From positions 62,001 through 126,000 of the forward strand of contig NZ_VJYB01000003.1 in assembly GCF_030400225.1 (NCBI RefSeq): 64,000 nucleotides of DNA, in the 5' to 3' direction. The DNA comes from Lactobacillus sp. UCMA15818 (GTDB taxonomy: Bacteria; Bacillota; Bacilli; Lactobacillales; Lactobacillaceae). Each line of letters starts with the position of its first letter. The stretch's first letter is position 1. Under the pieces are notes generated by a model. The model ran no database searches, was not told where the DNA came from, and saw only the letters and a list, made by a program, of their open reading frames with translations. The translations under genes and the position numbers were made by a program. Shown here one piece after another: positions 8,900 to 16,304 of this stretch.

Positions 8900-9135
8900 A
8901 ACTTAGAAAGTATTTAAGCCCAAGAAGAGATAAAGGCTTATTTGCAAATTATATGCTGAGTTATTAAGGTAGTACAAAGTTAGTACTCAAATTTTGGCTT
9001 ATGGACATGTTTATAAGAAATAAATAGAGAGATGGAGTCAAATTCCACTCCCAAAGGTAACATCTTTACAGACAATACTAATTTCATAACGAATAATTAC
9101 CTATACCTGTTAAGTCTCCTATTTAACTACCTTTG

Positions 9136-9372
9136 CTATTCTTCATCAAATAAAATTGTTACTTCTTTGTTTGTTGAAACCTTTACTTTTGCACCGTAAA
9201 ACATGCGACCTAATTCCACTTCGTTGTCTTTCAAAATAATTACGATAACGTCGGTAATATCAGTTGGACTGGTAACACCTACAATACCAGTATCGCTAAC
9301 AAGAACATTACTATCCTCATTAGTGATAATTGCCCAACCATTAACTTTAACTTCTTTTGTTTTAACTGCCAT
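9136..9372 (-). CDS. Hypothetical 78-residue protein
   Basis: I do not recognise a family. The protein is small, rich in beta-branched residues (DVIVIILKDNEVELGRMF) and has an acidic C-terminus, so a compact beta domain is likely. An upstream in-frame ATG at 9387 exists, but the run GGGGGGAG immediately before the ATG at 9372 serves as its SD and favours MAVKTKEVKV as the start. No TM segment or signal peptide is present. Confidence 0.6.
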   Translation of the reverse strand: MAVKTKEVKVNGWAIITNEDSNVLVSDTGIVGVTSPTDITDVIVIILKDNEVELGRMFYGAKVKVSTNKEVTILFDEE

Positions 9373-9556
9373 AATTACTCCCCCCATCTAGTTTCCTTAT
9401 TACTTTACCTACGTAATTCGAAAATTATATTAGAGAATGCCCCCCTTTAAAATATCTTTTTTTGCGTGTATGAATATCCTCACTACTCTTAAACTTAATA
9501 AATTTATATCAGTAAAGCCAGACTTGTCTACTATGTTAGTGTTTTTCAATTATCCG

Positions 9557-9605
9557 AGCGCCATTACACACATTCCCATGTAACTATTGGGACTAAATGG
9601 GCGCT
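9557..9605. repeat. Nested inverted repeat
   Basis: AGCGCCATT (9557-9565) pairs with AATGGGCGCT (9596-9605) with a one-base bulge, and inside it TCCCA pairs with TGGGA. It is more GC-rich than its surroundings and has no U tract on either side, so it is not an ordinary terminator. A small RNA structure or recombination site is possible. Confidence 0.4.
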
Positions 9606-9665
9606 GGTATCTGAAATTGCAGTTTGTGCCAAATGAAGATACAGATCTTTCTTTAGGTATAGTAT

Positions 9666-10016
9666 TTAATTAATATTATTGTTAATTAAATCGACAATAT
9701 CTTCAGGGTCATCAACTCCTAAAACTAAACGAGTATACTTTTCATTTTTTAACTGAATTACTACTGGTTTATTCTCTCTTTTAATATTAAAAAAGCTTTC
9801 TTCATCATCTTTTTTAAAACTACCAGCCCAATAACCTGGAAGAGATGTGCCTGGTGCCCTTAGTCCCTTGCTATCATTTAGAATTCCCGTATCAATAGAA
9901 GCCCCAAGCACATGTTGCATTGGAATTTCTATTTTATTTTTTAATGCCGCTATTTTGTTAATACCTTGTGGAGCCACTAATAATTTATGATTTTCTATTT
10001 TTACTATATTTAACAT
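9666..10016 (-). CDS. Hypothetical protein, possible PH-like domain
   Basis: A 116-residue soluble protein. The segments IPMQHVLGAS, GLRAPGTSLPGYWAGSF and EKYTRLVLGVDDPEDIVDLI resemble small uncharacterised proteins that are common in actinobacteria and likely have a pleckstrin-homology-like fold (from memory, not searched). It starts ten bases after the TetR stop, so the two genes form an operon and it may be the regulator's target or partner. No function can be given. Confidence 0.65.
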   Translation of the reverse strand: MLNIVKIENHKLLVAPQGINKIAALKNKIEIPMQHVLGASIDTGILNDSKGLRAPGTSLPGYWAGSFKKDDEESFFNIKRENKPVVIQLKNEKYTRLVLGVDDPEDIVDLINNNIN

Positions 10017-10026
10017 TTTAGCTACC

Positions 10027-10392
10027 TCACTTTATTAATCCACTATGTTTTAATAACTCTAAGCCTATTTTTTCTGCTATCTGTTCGTTTTGATGTTCTG
10101 TATACCAAGTTTGGACAAGATCGTATACTTTTGTATTTCTAGATGTCACCTCTAGCATCGCCACTATAAGAAGCCCCCATTTTAATTGATTGTTACTCCC
10201 TTCTAAGCTTAATTTGAGAGCAGAAATAAACATACCCTGCTTACTTCCAAATGTTGCATACAAACTACCTCGAAGAAGTCCTGTACGTTCAACAATGTCA
10301 TCTAGTGACGTGCCATTATACCCTTTTTCTATAAACAATTGCCCAATTTGAGAAAGAACATCGCTTGTGTCAAAACTTTTTTTTCTTCCCAT
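10027..10392 (-). CDS. TetR-family regulator, probably leaderless
   Basis: A 121-residue TetR-type repressor: the N-terminal HTH contains TSLDDIVERTGLLRGSLYATFGSKQGMF, followed by a short ligand domain, well below the usual 190 or so residues. An ORF extension to 10443 runs back through the promoter and is not credible; MGRKKSFDTSDVL at 10392 is the natural start. It has no SD. The -10 TATAAT ends only seven bases before the ATG, so the message should begin at or next to the start codon. Its promoter lies wholly inside a 40-bp palindrome, which implies tight autoregulation. Confidence 0.85.
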   Translation of the reverse strand: MGRKKSFDTSDVLSQIGQLFIEKGYNGTSLDDIVERTGLLRGSLYATFGSKQGMFISALKLSLEGSNNQLKWGLLIVAMLEVTSRNTKVYDLVQTWYTEHQNEQIAEKIGLELLKHSGLIK

Positions 10393-10400
10393 AAAACGAA

Positions 10401-10440
10401 TTATATATTTATTTGACTGATTAGTCAAATAAATATATAA
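10401..10440. promoter_or_regulatory. 40-bp palindromic operator holding two divergent promoters
   Basis: Arms 10401-10418 and 10423-10440 are perfect 18-bp inverted repeats around GATT. On the minus strand TTGACT (10428-10423), 17 bp and TATAAT (10405-10400) drive tetR. By symmetry the plus strand has TTGACT (10413-10418), 17 bp and TATAAC (10436-10441). One bound repressor would silence both. No plus-strand gene follows, although GCGGAGG occurs at about 10453. Confidence 0.8.
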
Positions 10441-10611
10441 CAAATTGATTCTGCGGAGGATAGCTTACAAATAGACCTTGAAATTAAGCAACTCATATCT
10501 GTACTAGATTAAAGTGTAAAGAGACCTTAGTTAGGTTTGATTCGGCATGTTATGACAAAGTTAGGCGGAGTATTTTGACTTATGAAACACGTTTATTCAT
10601 GATAAACAGAG

Positions 10612-10643
10612 GGCTGAATCAAAATTTAACTTTTGACTCAGCC
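10612..10643 (-). repeat. Dispersed palindrome copy C, terminator of the HTH gene
   Basis: GGCTGAATCAAAA and TTTTGACTCAGCC form a stem whose single mismatch is G-U in minus-strand RNA. It lies directly after the stop of the minus-strand HTH gene ending at 10654. Confidence 0.7.
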
Positions 10644-10653
10644 TTTTGTATAA

Positions 10654-10848
10654 TTAATCTGATTCATAGAATAATTCGTCAACCTTTGTATCAAATACCT
10701 TGGCTAATTTGAAAGCGAGTTCTAAGGAAGGTGAATATTTTTGCTTCTCAATAGCATTTATTGTCTGTCTAGAAACATTACAGGCTTCTGCTAACTTTTG
10801 TTGAGACCATCTTTTTAGTACTCGTTGCTCGTATATATTGTTCTTCAA
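10654..10848 (-). CDS. Small XRE-family DNA-binding protein
   Basis: A 64-residue protein that is essentially a single HTH: WSQQKLAEACNVSRQTINAIEKQKYSPSLELAFKLAKVFDTKVDELF. It resembles the YozG-type regulators that accompany small membrane proteins. It begins two bases after the stop of the membrane-protein gene at 10851, so the two are one operon. The same two-gene design is repeated in the opposite direction at 11407-11931. Confidence 0.85.
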   Translation of the reverse strand: MKNNIYEQRVLKRWSQQKLAEACNVSRQTINAIEKQKYSPSLELAFKLAKVFDTKVDELFYESD

Positions 10849-10850
10849 AA

Positions 10851-11162
10851 TTATGAATACTTCCTTTTATTGATGAAATAGCTAATCATATAAAGGATTA
10901 GACTTAACCCAATATAAAAGATTGGATCCCATCTAGAATAATTAGACAACTCAGGATCAAAAAGATTACCAAAAGCAGAAAACGCAAGTGTCATCATTAA
11001 TCCAATCCATGAAAATGTAATTGCTTTAGTTCTAATTAAAAACTCCAATTCTTCAACCTTTTTCTGGCTGATCGGTTTTTTACCTACAAAGAAGGACAGT
11101 ATTCCTATTACTAAAATTCCTATTGTTGTTTCTATTAACCAGCCACTTAAAATACTAATCAT
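10851..11162 (-). CDS. Small membrane protein paired with HTH regulator
   Basis: A 103-residue protein with three to four predicted TM segments (about 9-25, 47-67, 79-96) and a basic tail. The family is not firmly recognised; similar three-TM proteins are commonly encoded just before YozG-like HTH proteins. Its role could be to modulate the regulator or to sense envelope state (inference). Confidence 0.65.
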   Translation of the reverse strand: MISILSGWLIETTIGILVIGILSFFVGKKPISQKKVEELEFLIRTKAITFSWIGLMMTLAFSAFGNLFDPELSNYSRWDPIFYIGLSLILYMISYFINKRKYS

Positions 11163-11208
11163 TAGATAAATATCCCCTTTTTTAAAATGTAAAAAACAAT
11201 AGTCATAT

Positions 11209-11226
11209 TGTAAAACATATTTTACA
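11209..11226. promoter_or_regulatory. Operator-like palindrome TGTAAAA-N4-TTTTACA
   Basis: A perfect 7-bp inverted repeat with a four-base spacer overlaps the likely -10 (TAAAAT) of the minus-strand membrane/HTH operon, whose -35 TTGCAA lies 17 bp further upstream. A half-site TTTTACA also occurs at about 11371-11377 before the divergent pair, suggesting one regulator acts on both. Confidence 0.5.
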
Positions 11227-11321
11227 GCAATGAGTGCACTATTGCAAATGTTAATTCAATATTACATTTCAGTACTTATAAATTAAACAGCTCAAATATG
11301 TTATTGGCACAAGAATAACTA

Positions 11322-11351
11322 TTGACATAAAGCAAAAAAGTCAGGTATACT
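11322..11351 (+). promoter_or_regulatory. Promoter of the plus-strand membrane/HTH pair
   Basis: TTGACA (11322-11327), an 18-bp spacer and TATACT (11346-11351) lie 55 bp before the ATG at 11407. Confidence 0.7.
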
Positions 11352-11406
11352 TGTCAAAATGAATAGTTTGTTTTACAAAAAATAGGAATATGGAAGGTGT
11401 TTATTA

Positions 11407-11712
11407 ATGAACAAGGATAAAATATTGAGAGCAGCTCAACTAGCAAATGATGATGAAGGAAAACGGAATACCATTCTGAAGGATCAAAGTATTATATTTG
11501 GCTTTTGTTCACTGGGATTACTCTTCATCCTAATTATCCAGTTACTTCATCACGAATCTCTGAATACTGTGTTTTTTTTGGTTTTACTTGGTGGTTTAGG
11601 TATTGAAATATCACAAGTTATCAAGAAACGTTCTATAATATCTATTCTAACGTCAATTCTATTAGTTGTAGCAGTTGTTTACACTGCATGGCTCATTATA
11701 ATTGGGAAGTAG
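11407..11712 (+). CDS. Small membrane protein (DUF6442-like)
   Basis: A 101-residue protein with a charged N-terminal stretch (KILRAAQLANDDEGKRN) and three TM segments (about 31-47, 52-70, 76-98). The N-terminal ARxxxxDEG-type text followed by TM helices resembles DUF6442-like proteins (from memory). The SD AAGGTG precedes the ATG. It is followed by an HTH gene six bases later, mirroring the divergent pair at 10654-11162. Confidence 0.7.
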   Translation: MNKDKILRAAQLANDDEGKRNTILKDQSIIFGFCSLGLLFILIIQLLHHESLNTVFFLVLLGGLGIEISQVIKKRSIISILTSILLVVAVVYTAWLIIIGK

Positions 11713-11718
11713 ATTATC

Positions 11719-11931
11719 TTGAAAAACATAATTTTAAAGAACCGTTTAAAGGTTGCACGAGCAGAAAAGAGCCTGAATCAATCACAACTGGCAAAATTAG
11801 TTGGGGTATCACGCCAAACAATTAGTAACATCGAAACTGGGGAATTTGTCCCATCAGCAAAGCTGGCACTGCTTTTATGTATTGCTTTGGATAAACAATT
11901 TGAAGAATTGTTTTATTTTAAGGAAGAATAA
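11719..11931 (+). CDS. Small XRE-family DNA-binding protein
   Basis: A 70-residue HTH protein (LNQSQLAKLVGVSRQTISNIETGEFVPSAKLALLLCIALDKQFEELFYF), a paralogue in design of the gene at 10654. It starts with TTG at 11719, probably translated by coupling to the upstream membrane-protein gene. An autoregulatory role is likely. Confidence 0.85.
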   Translation: MKNIILKNRLKVARAEKSLNQSQLAKLVGVSRQTISNIETGEFVPSAKLALLLCIALDKQFEELFYFKEE

Positions 11932-12074
11932 TGCTTCATTAAGTTTAAAAACTCACTAGGTTTATACTTAATTTGAATTAATAATTAGAAGGACAAAATA
12001 TGTAATTTATTAAAGAACAATGTGCTTGGTAAAGTGAGGAAATGCTAAAGCTACTGGAATCCCTGGCTAAATTA

Positions 12075-12420
12075 TTAAGTAATTGAAAATAGATCAATTG
12101 TTTTAACACCAATAAAAATGAAGCCAACCAATAAGGTACCGATTGGCTCTCCAATTGAGGAAATGGTTTTAAAAGTTGTCATAACTCTCCCTAGAAATTC
12201 ATCTTTAGTTCTAACCTGAATTAATGTTTCTGATGAAATATTTTGAATGCTAGATGTAAACCAAATAAAAAAATAAGAATAGCTGTCAAAGTTCCATTAG
12301 TGTAGAAAAAAAGTAACAAGCAAAGAGGTATAAAACTTAATGATCAAAAATACCAACAGCGTTAATTGATGGGACTATTCATCCTGAAAATAAGGCTCCA
12401 AAGATAAAACCCACAAAAAA
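12075..12420 (-). pseudogene. MFS drug-transporter remnant (C-terminal half)
   Basis: Minus-strand text EFLGRVMTTFKTISSIGEPIGTLLVGFIF followed by a stop at 12075 matches the GRV-N-TISSIG-PLG region of MFS efflux pumps. Upstream fragments (FVGFIFGALFSG then a stop then IVPSIN; LTAILIFLF; FIWFTSSIQN) lie in different frames, with a TGA where Trp is expected and a shift near the T run at 12265-12271. The N-terminal half is missing. Confidence 0.7.
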
Positions 12421-12578
12421 ACAAATATAAAAGACAGTATATATAGAAAGAAGAATTATTATACTAATAAAACTTATTATGGTAATCAATAACATCTGAA
12501 TCTAGAAATTTTACTGTTTTAAATATTATTTTTTACCAATTTTAAATATGAAAGGTGAGCAATTAAGGTACCCTTCAA

Positions 12579-12617
12579 TTTTTTGGACGAATTAGCGTAT
12601 ATCGTTAGTTTGTCCAT
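12579..12617 (+). terminator. Rho-independent terminator, plus strand
   Basis: GGACGAATTAGCG and CGTTAGTTTGTCC form a 13-bp stem with all mismatches being G-U in plus RNA, followed by ATTTTTTATTT. No intact plus-strand gene ends nearby; the last is the HTH gene ending at 11931. Confidence 0.6.
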
Positions 12618-12629
12618 TTTTTATTTCTT

Positions 12630-13589
12630 TCATAAGACAATATTTTGTGGCTCATCTGACAAATATGCTTTTATATTATCAATCGTTATATCCAGCAATC
12701 GTTCTCTCGTTTCATGTGGTGCCCAAGCAATATGTGGAGTAATATAACAATTTTTGGCTTTTAGCAAGGGATTACTCTTAGCAATAGGTTCTTTTTGCAC
12801 AACATCAGTGGCATAAGCATAAATTTTGTCTTTATTTAAAGCATTTGTAAGATCTGTTTCATTAACTAACTTACCTCTTGCTGTATTCAGTAAAATGACT
12901 CCCTTTTTCATTTTATCAAGACTATCTTTATTAATTAAATTAATGGTCTCAGGTGTTTGAATCACATGCAAGCTAATCACGTCTGCTCTTTTTAAAAGTT
13001 CATCTAAAGGTACTTGTTTAGCCCATGTTTCTGTTACGTTTTTAGGACGATGATTGTAAAAAATAACTTTCATAGAAAAGGCATGTCCTAATTTAGCAAC
13101 TTTTTGCGCAATATGTCCATAACCGATTAATCCTAAAGTTTTACCTTTTAATTCCAATAACGACTTATCCCAAAAAGTAAAATCAGGAACCTGTGCCCAT
13201 TTATTTTCATGAACAAGCCGGTTATGTAACCCAACTTGGCTAGTTACTTCTAATAGTAATGAAAAAGTAAATTGCGCTACTGCGTCACTTGCATATGTGG
13301 GAATGTTAGTCACCACAACCTTATTCTTGTGAGCACTCTTAATATCAACTACATCATAACCAGTACCCATAATGCCAATATACTTTAGTTGTGGCGCTTG
13401 ACTAATCACTTCATCATCTAGTGGAGTTTTATGTGTAATGACAATTTCGGCAGAGTTAATTCGTCTTATAATCTCATTTTTATCATTAACTGGCGTACGA
13501 TCGTATAAAGTACAATCACCTAATTCTTGCAATAAACCCCAATCTAAATCCTTATTTAATTCATACCCATCTAAAAGAACAATTTTCAT
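12630..13589 (-). CDS. D-isomer-specific 2-hydroxyacid dehydrogenase
   Basis: A 319-residue NAD(P)-dependent dehydrogenase of the glycerate/hydroxypyruvate reductase type. The Rossmann motif is GLIGYGHIAQ (G156, G158). The catalytic triad is visible as R238 (NTARG), E267 (QKEP) and H286 (TPHIAW). A basic pair NHRP after the second strand (179-182) suggests NADPH use. SD GGGGTTAA precedes the ATG at 13589. It is an isolated gene flanked by decayed DNA. The substrate is uncertain (glyoxylate, hydroxypyruvate or a branched 2-oxo acid). Confidence 0.85.
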   Translation of the reverse strand: MKIVLLDGYELNKDLDWGLLQELGDCTLYDRTPVNDKNEIIRRINSAEIVITHKTPLDDEVISQAPQLKYIGIMGTGYDVVDIKSAHKNKVVVTNIPTYASDAVAQFTFSLLLEVTSQVGLHNRLVHENKWAQVPDFTFWDKSLLELKGKTLGLIGYGHIAQKVAKLGHAFSMKVIFYNHRPKNVTETWAKQVPLDELLKRADVISLHVIQTPETINLINKDSLDKMKKGVILLNTARGKLVNETDLTNALNKDKIYAYATDVVQKEPIAKSNPLLKAKNCYITPHIAWAPHETRERLLDITIDNIKAYLSDEPQNIVL

Positions 13590-14047
13590 AGTATTAACCC
13601 CTTATCTTTTTAGTGTTTTGCCTGCATTCTGTTCGGATTACTTGTTGTTTTTAAAATGGCTTAGAAGGTTCAGGAGAGTCGCCTAATTTTTGCACATATT
13701 TCTTTAATTCTTTGTTTTCTGCCGTAATTATTAATTGTCGTCGTTGCTAATTTGGCAATTTTGTTAGATTATCTTTTTGTTGGTCTTTATTAGTAAAAGT
13801 TTCGCTAGATTAGTTTTAGCCCGTTCACTAATGTCGGATATTACACGAGTTGAAATCGTCTTGTTTTTAATAATAGTATTATTTAATTCGCCCCCTCTGC
13901 ATTTACCATCGTATTACATTTATCGTGTTGCTTTTTTATAATTATTGCAACTAGCCAATTTTAAGGCTGATCGTTGTTAAATAGCCCTCAACACTATAAT
14001 TAAAATGTTAGGGGCTATTTTACTTTATATGCTACAAATAACTTTTT
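13590..14047. other. Scar of decayed mobile-element or plasmid genes
   Basis: Two short minus-strand remnants are visible: an antitoxin-like fragment (13764-13885) and, overlapping it in another frame, text ENKELKKYVQKLGDSPEPSK with a TAG where Trp would fit (about 13668-13810). Nothing intact remains. Together with the toxin-antitoxin pair and the integrase remnant to the right this looks like an old insertion. Confidence 0.4.
13764..13885 (-). pseudogene. RelB/DinJ-type antitoxin remnant
   Basis: The minus strand reads NTIIKNKTISTRVISDISERAKTNLAK and then diverges before a stop at 13764. The opening matches the ribbon-helix-helix start of DinJ-like antitoxins. The G-rich SD (AGAGGGGG) is retained but no ATG is in place, and the C-terminal toxin-binding part is lost. 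Confidence 0.35.
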
Positions 14048-14404
14048 TCATTTGTTATTTTTTCGATAACTTTTAGCCCGATTTTGCCCAGGAAATAAAC
14101 GATCATGCGAACCAACTCGAATTCCGATTAAGACTAGTTCATCTTTATCAATCGTATAAACAACCAAGACATCGTTAGTTTCGTTTGGTGTTCTGTTTCT
14201 CGGGGTATCTCGTAAATGAAATTCATTATAGCCGCTCATTCGCCGATTAAGCTCATGATCTTCAAATTCTGGTGATAACTGCTGTTGCTCAAGTAAAAGA
14301 TCGATAGCTGCTCGAACTTCATCGATAATAGTTTTGTCTAAACTGGCTAACCGTTTTAGATCGGCATTAAAAGTGGCACGTGGTTTAAATCTTAGTTTTT
14401 TCAT
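14048..14404 (-). CDS. YafQ/RelE-superfamily toxin
   Basis: A 118-residue mRNA-interferase-like toxin. FEDHELNRRMSGYNEFHLRD and the C-terminal GIRVGSHDRLF match the YafQ-type layout, in which a basic/His surface and a C-terminal Phe surround the active site (HDRLF is the likely catalytic patch). The tail after it (PGQNRAKSYRKNNK) is strongly basic. Its ATG overlaps the antitoxin stop by four bases, typical of a translationally coupled toxin-antitoxin operon. Confidence 0.8.
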   Translation of the reverse strand: MKKLRFKPRATFNADLKRLASLDKTIIDEVRAAIDLLLEQQQLSPEFEDHELNRRMSGYNEFHLRDTPRNRTPNETNDVLVVYTIDKDELVLIGIRVGSHDRLFPGQNRAKSYRKNNK

Positions 14405-14682
14405 GCTTTAAACTGACCCCAATAATCATCATTTGATTCAATAATTTCATCGTCAGGTAAAACATGTCGTTTAATTAATTGATCACGTGCAATTGCATAT
14501 TCTAATGAGCCTTCTTTCGCTTTTAATGCTCTTTCTAGCCAGTCCATTTTTTCTTGCGAAACGATGGCCACTGCTCGACTATTTGAGCGTGCAATATAAA
14601 CGGTCTCGTCTTCGTCATTAACTTGATCTAAATATTTTTTTAGGTTAGCGCGAAAATCACTTTGTGTTAGTGCTAATGTCAT
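14401..14682 (-). CDS. Phd/YefM-family antitoxin
   Basis: A 93-residue antitoxin. The N-terminal SDFRANLKKYLDQVNDEDETVYIARSN is the Phd/YefM DNA-binding and dimer fold, and the C-terminal half is the acidic, toxin-wrapping part. It is encoded upstream of the YafQ-like toxin. SD AGAGGGTGG precedes the ATG. Pairing a YefM-type antitoxin with a YafQ-type toxin is a mixed arrangement but is known among RelE-superfamily modules. Confidence 0.85.
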   Translation of the reverse strand: MTLALTQSDFRANLKKYLDQVNDEDETVYIARSNSRAVAIVSQEKMDWLERALKAKEGSLEYAIARDQLIKRHVLPDDEIIESNDDYWGQFKA

Positions 14683-14702
14683 ATTACCACCCTCTCTTTG
14701 TA

Positions 14703-14737
14703 CCTAATATCGTACTTTAACTTGTACTAAAAATCAA
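14703..14737 (-). promoter_or_regulatory. Toxin-antitoxin promoter with repeated GTAC boxes
   Basis: TTGATT (14737-14732), 17 bp and TACGAT (14714-14709) drive the operon. GTAC recurs within it at about 14723, 14711 and 14700, a spacing that suggests cooperative binding of the antitoxin dimer. Confidence 0.5.
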
Positions 14738-14755
14738 TTTAAAGGGGCTAGAAAT

Positions 14756-15040
14756 ATGCAACAAGTTGTCTTACCAATCAAAGATTCAAATATTCTCAAA
14801 AAGGTGCAGGATACTTTACTCCATAATTTCAAAGTTGCCCAGCGTAATTATACAATTTTTCAAGTGAATAAAGCGACCTTGTTGTGCGTAAGTGACGTAT
14901 AAGTTTACGTTGGACAATTCTTTACCGAAAATGGAACTGTGCGTCAGACTGCGTTTATCTACAATAGAAAAATAGGCAAAGTTACCTTGCTATACTTAAA
15001 AACAACTCAAGGTCATACTACTTGGGGTATGACCTTATAG
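14756..15040 (+). pseudogene. Tyrosine integrase N-terminal remnant
   Basis: From ATG at 14756 (SD AAAGGGG) the frame reads VVLPIKDSNILKKVQDTLL, then YTIFQVNKATLLCVSDV, a TAA at codon 49 (14900), then FFTENGTVRQTAFIYNRKIGKVTLLYLK before ending at 15040. This is the N-terminal part of the phage-integrase family found on lactobacillar plasmids; the catalytic R-H-R-Y half is absent. The last residues run into a hairpin AAGGTCATAC/GTATGACCTT at 15009-15036. Confidence 0.65.
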
Positions 15041-15266
15041 TTATTATAGAAGAATGCCAATTCTGATAAAGGAATGCTAAAAATTAAAAAGCTAAAAATT
15101 ACTATTATTAATACCTTTAAATGTATTAAAACCTATTAACAATGTCGCTGAAGAGGTCATGTAACCAAAGAAACAAAGATGTAAAGTTTTTCAATGAAAA
15201 AAATTCTAGCCGTATATGTTAAACTTAAAGCTATATTTTATGTGTAAGCTAGTTAGGAGGTTAATT

Positions 15267-15539
15267 ATGGAATTTCTAGAATTAATGGGGATTGGGGTTG
15301 CATTTATTTTTGGAATAGCTTTAATTTATTTCTCGCTAACAAAAGATGATAAAACATTACGAGATACTATAAATGATCCAAATGGATCTGAATATGATTT
15401 TCTTTTTTTAATAATATTAGGGATAGGGGCTATTGCCAGAAAAATAAATATAAAGAACGCAACAAGAATTATAGCCTTTATAATAGGCGCAGCTTTTTTT
15501 AGTGTGTCATTATTTTTATTTTTTAGAATATTAAATTAA
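15267..15539 (+). CDS. Small membrane protein of unknown function
   Basis: A 90-residue protein with three hydrophobic segments (about 5-24, 43-57, 66-88) separated by a charged loop (TKDDKTLRDTINDPNGSEYD). I do not recognise the family; small TM proteins of this size beside bacteriocin-like genes can be immunity proteins, but there is no direct evidence. The longer ORF from 15216 lacks an SD, whereas TTAGGAGG lies eight bases before the ATG at 15267, which fixes the start. Confidence 0.6.
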   Translation: MEFLELMGIGVAFIFGIALIYFSLTKDDKTLRDTINDPNGSEYDFLFLIILGIGAIARKINIKNATRIIAFIIGAAFFSVSLFLFFRILN

Positions 15540-15709
15540 AAACTCAATCGTGGTTTTATGGTATACACTTCTAGATGGACATTTAACACGCCTAATAATT
15601 AGTGCCACTAGGTAACAGAATAATTAATTACATTTATGATAAATAAAAAGAGCAAACAGAGATATTATTTGGTAATTATAGGCCCTAGAATTTAATACAA
15701 ATTAATATT

Positions 15710-16179
15710 TTATGAAAGTTTAGAATTTATTTTTGAAAATAAATAAAATACAAGAATAGCGAATCCCATTCCTGCTAGAATACCACTAATCAAGGTCTGT
15801 TTGGTTAATAAAAGAAATAGCATTCCTGCTATGAGTAATATTCCACATATACCTAAACTTAGCTTTCTATTTGCTATTAATTTTTTATTTTTGGTATCCA
15901 GTTTTATTTTAAAAGAGCTTAATTGAATCAAAGCGATAGCATTTAAAATTCCAAATATATTTAGAAACAAGGCAACATCATTGCTGAACTGAACTACATT
16001 AATAATTTTGAGGATGAGTAGTGTGAGATAAAGTAGATCGATAATAAGCAATATAATAGATATCTAGATATCGGACGAATAGATTTTTCTATGCTTTTCT
16101 TTTCCAAGTATTCCTTCATTCCAGAATCCTCCTTTAATAAAGTATCCAATGAAATGTGGTAGTAGTCACCAAATTTCAT
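15710..16179 (-). pseudogene. Broken copy of the HTH-membrane gene (HTH deleted)
   Basis: This is a decayed duplicate of the gene at 16719-17324. Its start region is near-identical (ATG at 16179 with the same AGGAGGGG SD), but 141 bp coding for the whole HTH is missing: MKFGD joins directly to YYHISLDTLLKED. The ends of the deletion share GTGA. Further on, a frameshift near 16050 separates the linker from the TM part, whose text SFKIKLDTKNKKL and final TM helices remain open to 15710. Confidence 0.75.
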
Positions 16180-16218
16180 AAATACCCCTCCTGATTTCAA
16201 AATAATTATGTCCATAAA

Positions 16219-16250
16219 ATGCGAAAAGAGCAAGCAGAGAATCATTGCTT
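16219..16250 (-). terminator. Leader hairpin of the broken HTH copy
   Basis: GAGCAA (16228-16233) pairs with TTGCT (16245-16249). It is the duplicate of the hairpin at 17367-17395, with part of the U tract replaced. Confidence 0.4.
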
Positions 16251-16304
16251 ACTCTTGTTAGGCATTATTTGAGAATTATGGTCTCCATTTTATTGATTTG
16301 ATTG

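Larger units (their letters stand above)
11932..12629. other. Gene-free stretch with decay and a lone terminator
   Basis: Apart from the MFS remnant (12075-12420) and the hairpin at 12579-12610 I see nothing functional. The part 11940-12070 has no open frame of note, and 12421-12560 is very AT-rich. Confidence 0.5.

Noticed and set aside
9203-9391. Plus-strand 62-codon frame
   Set aside because: Antisense to the 78-residue hypothetical gene, which has a good SD; this frame has none.
12540-12630. Possible insertion-sequence end near GGTACCCTTCAA at 12568
   Set aside because: No transposase, no matching inverted end and no target duplication could be identified; the hairpin reads better as a terminator.
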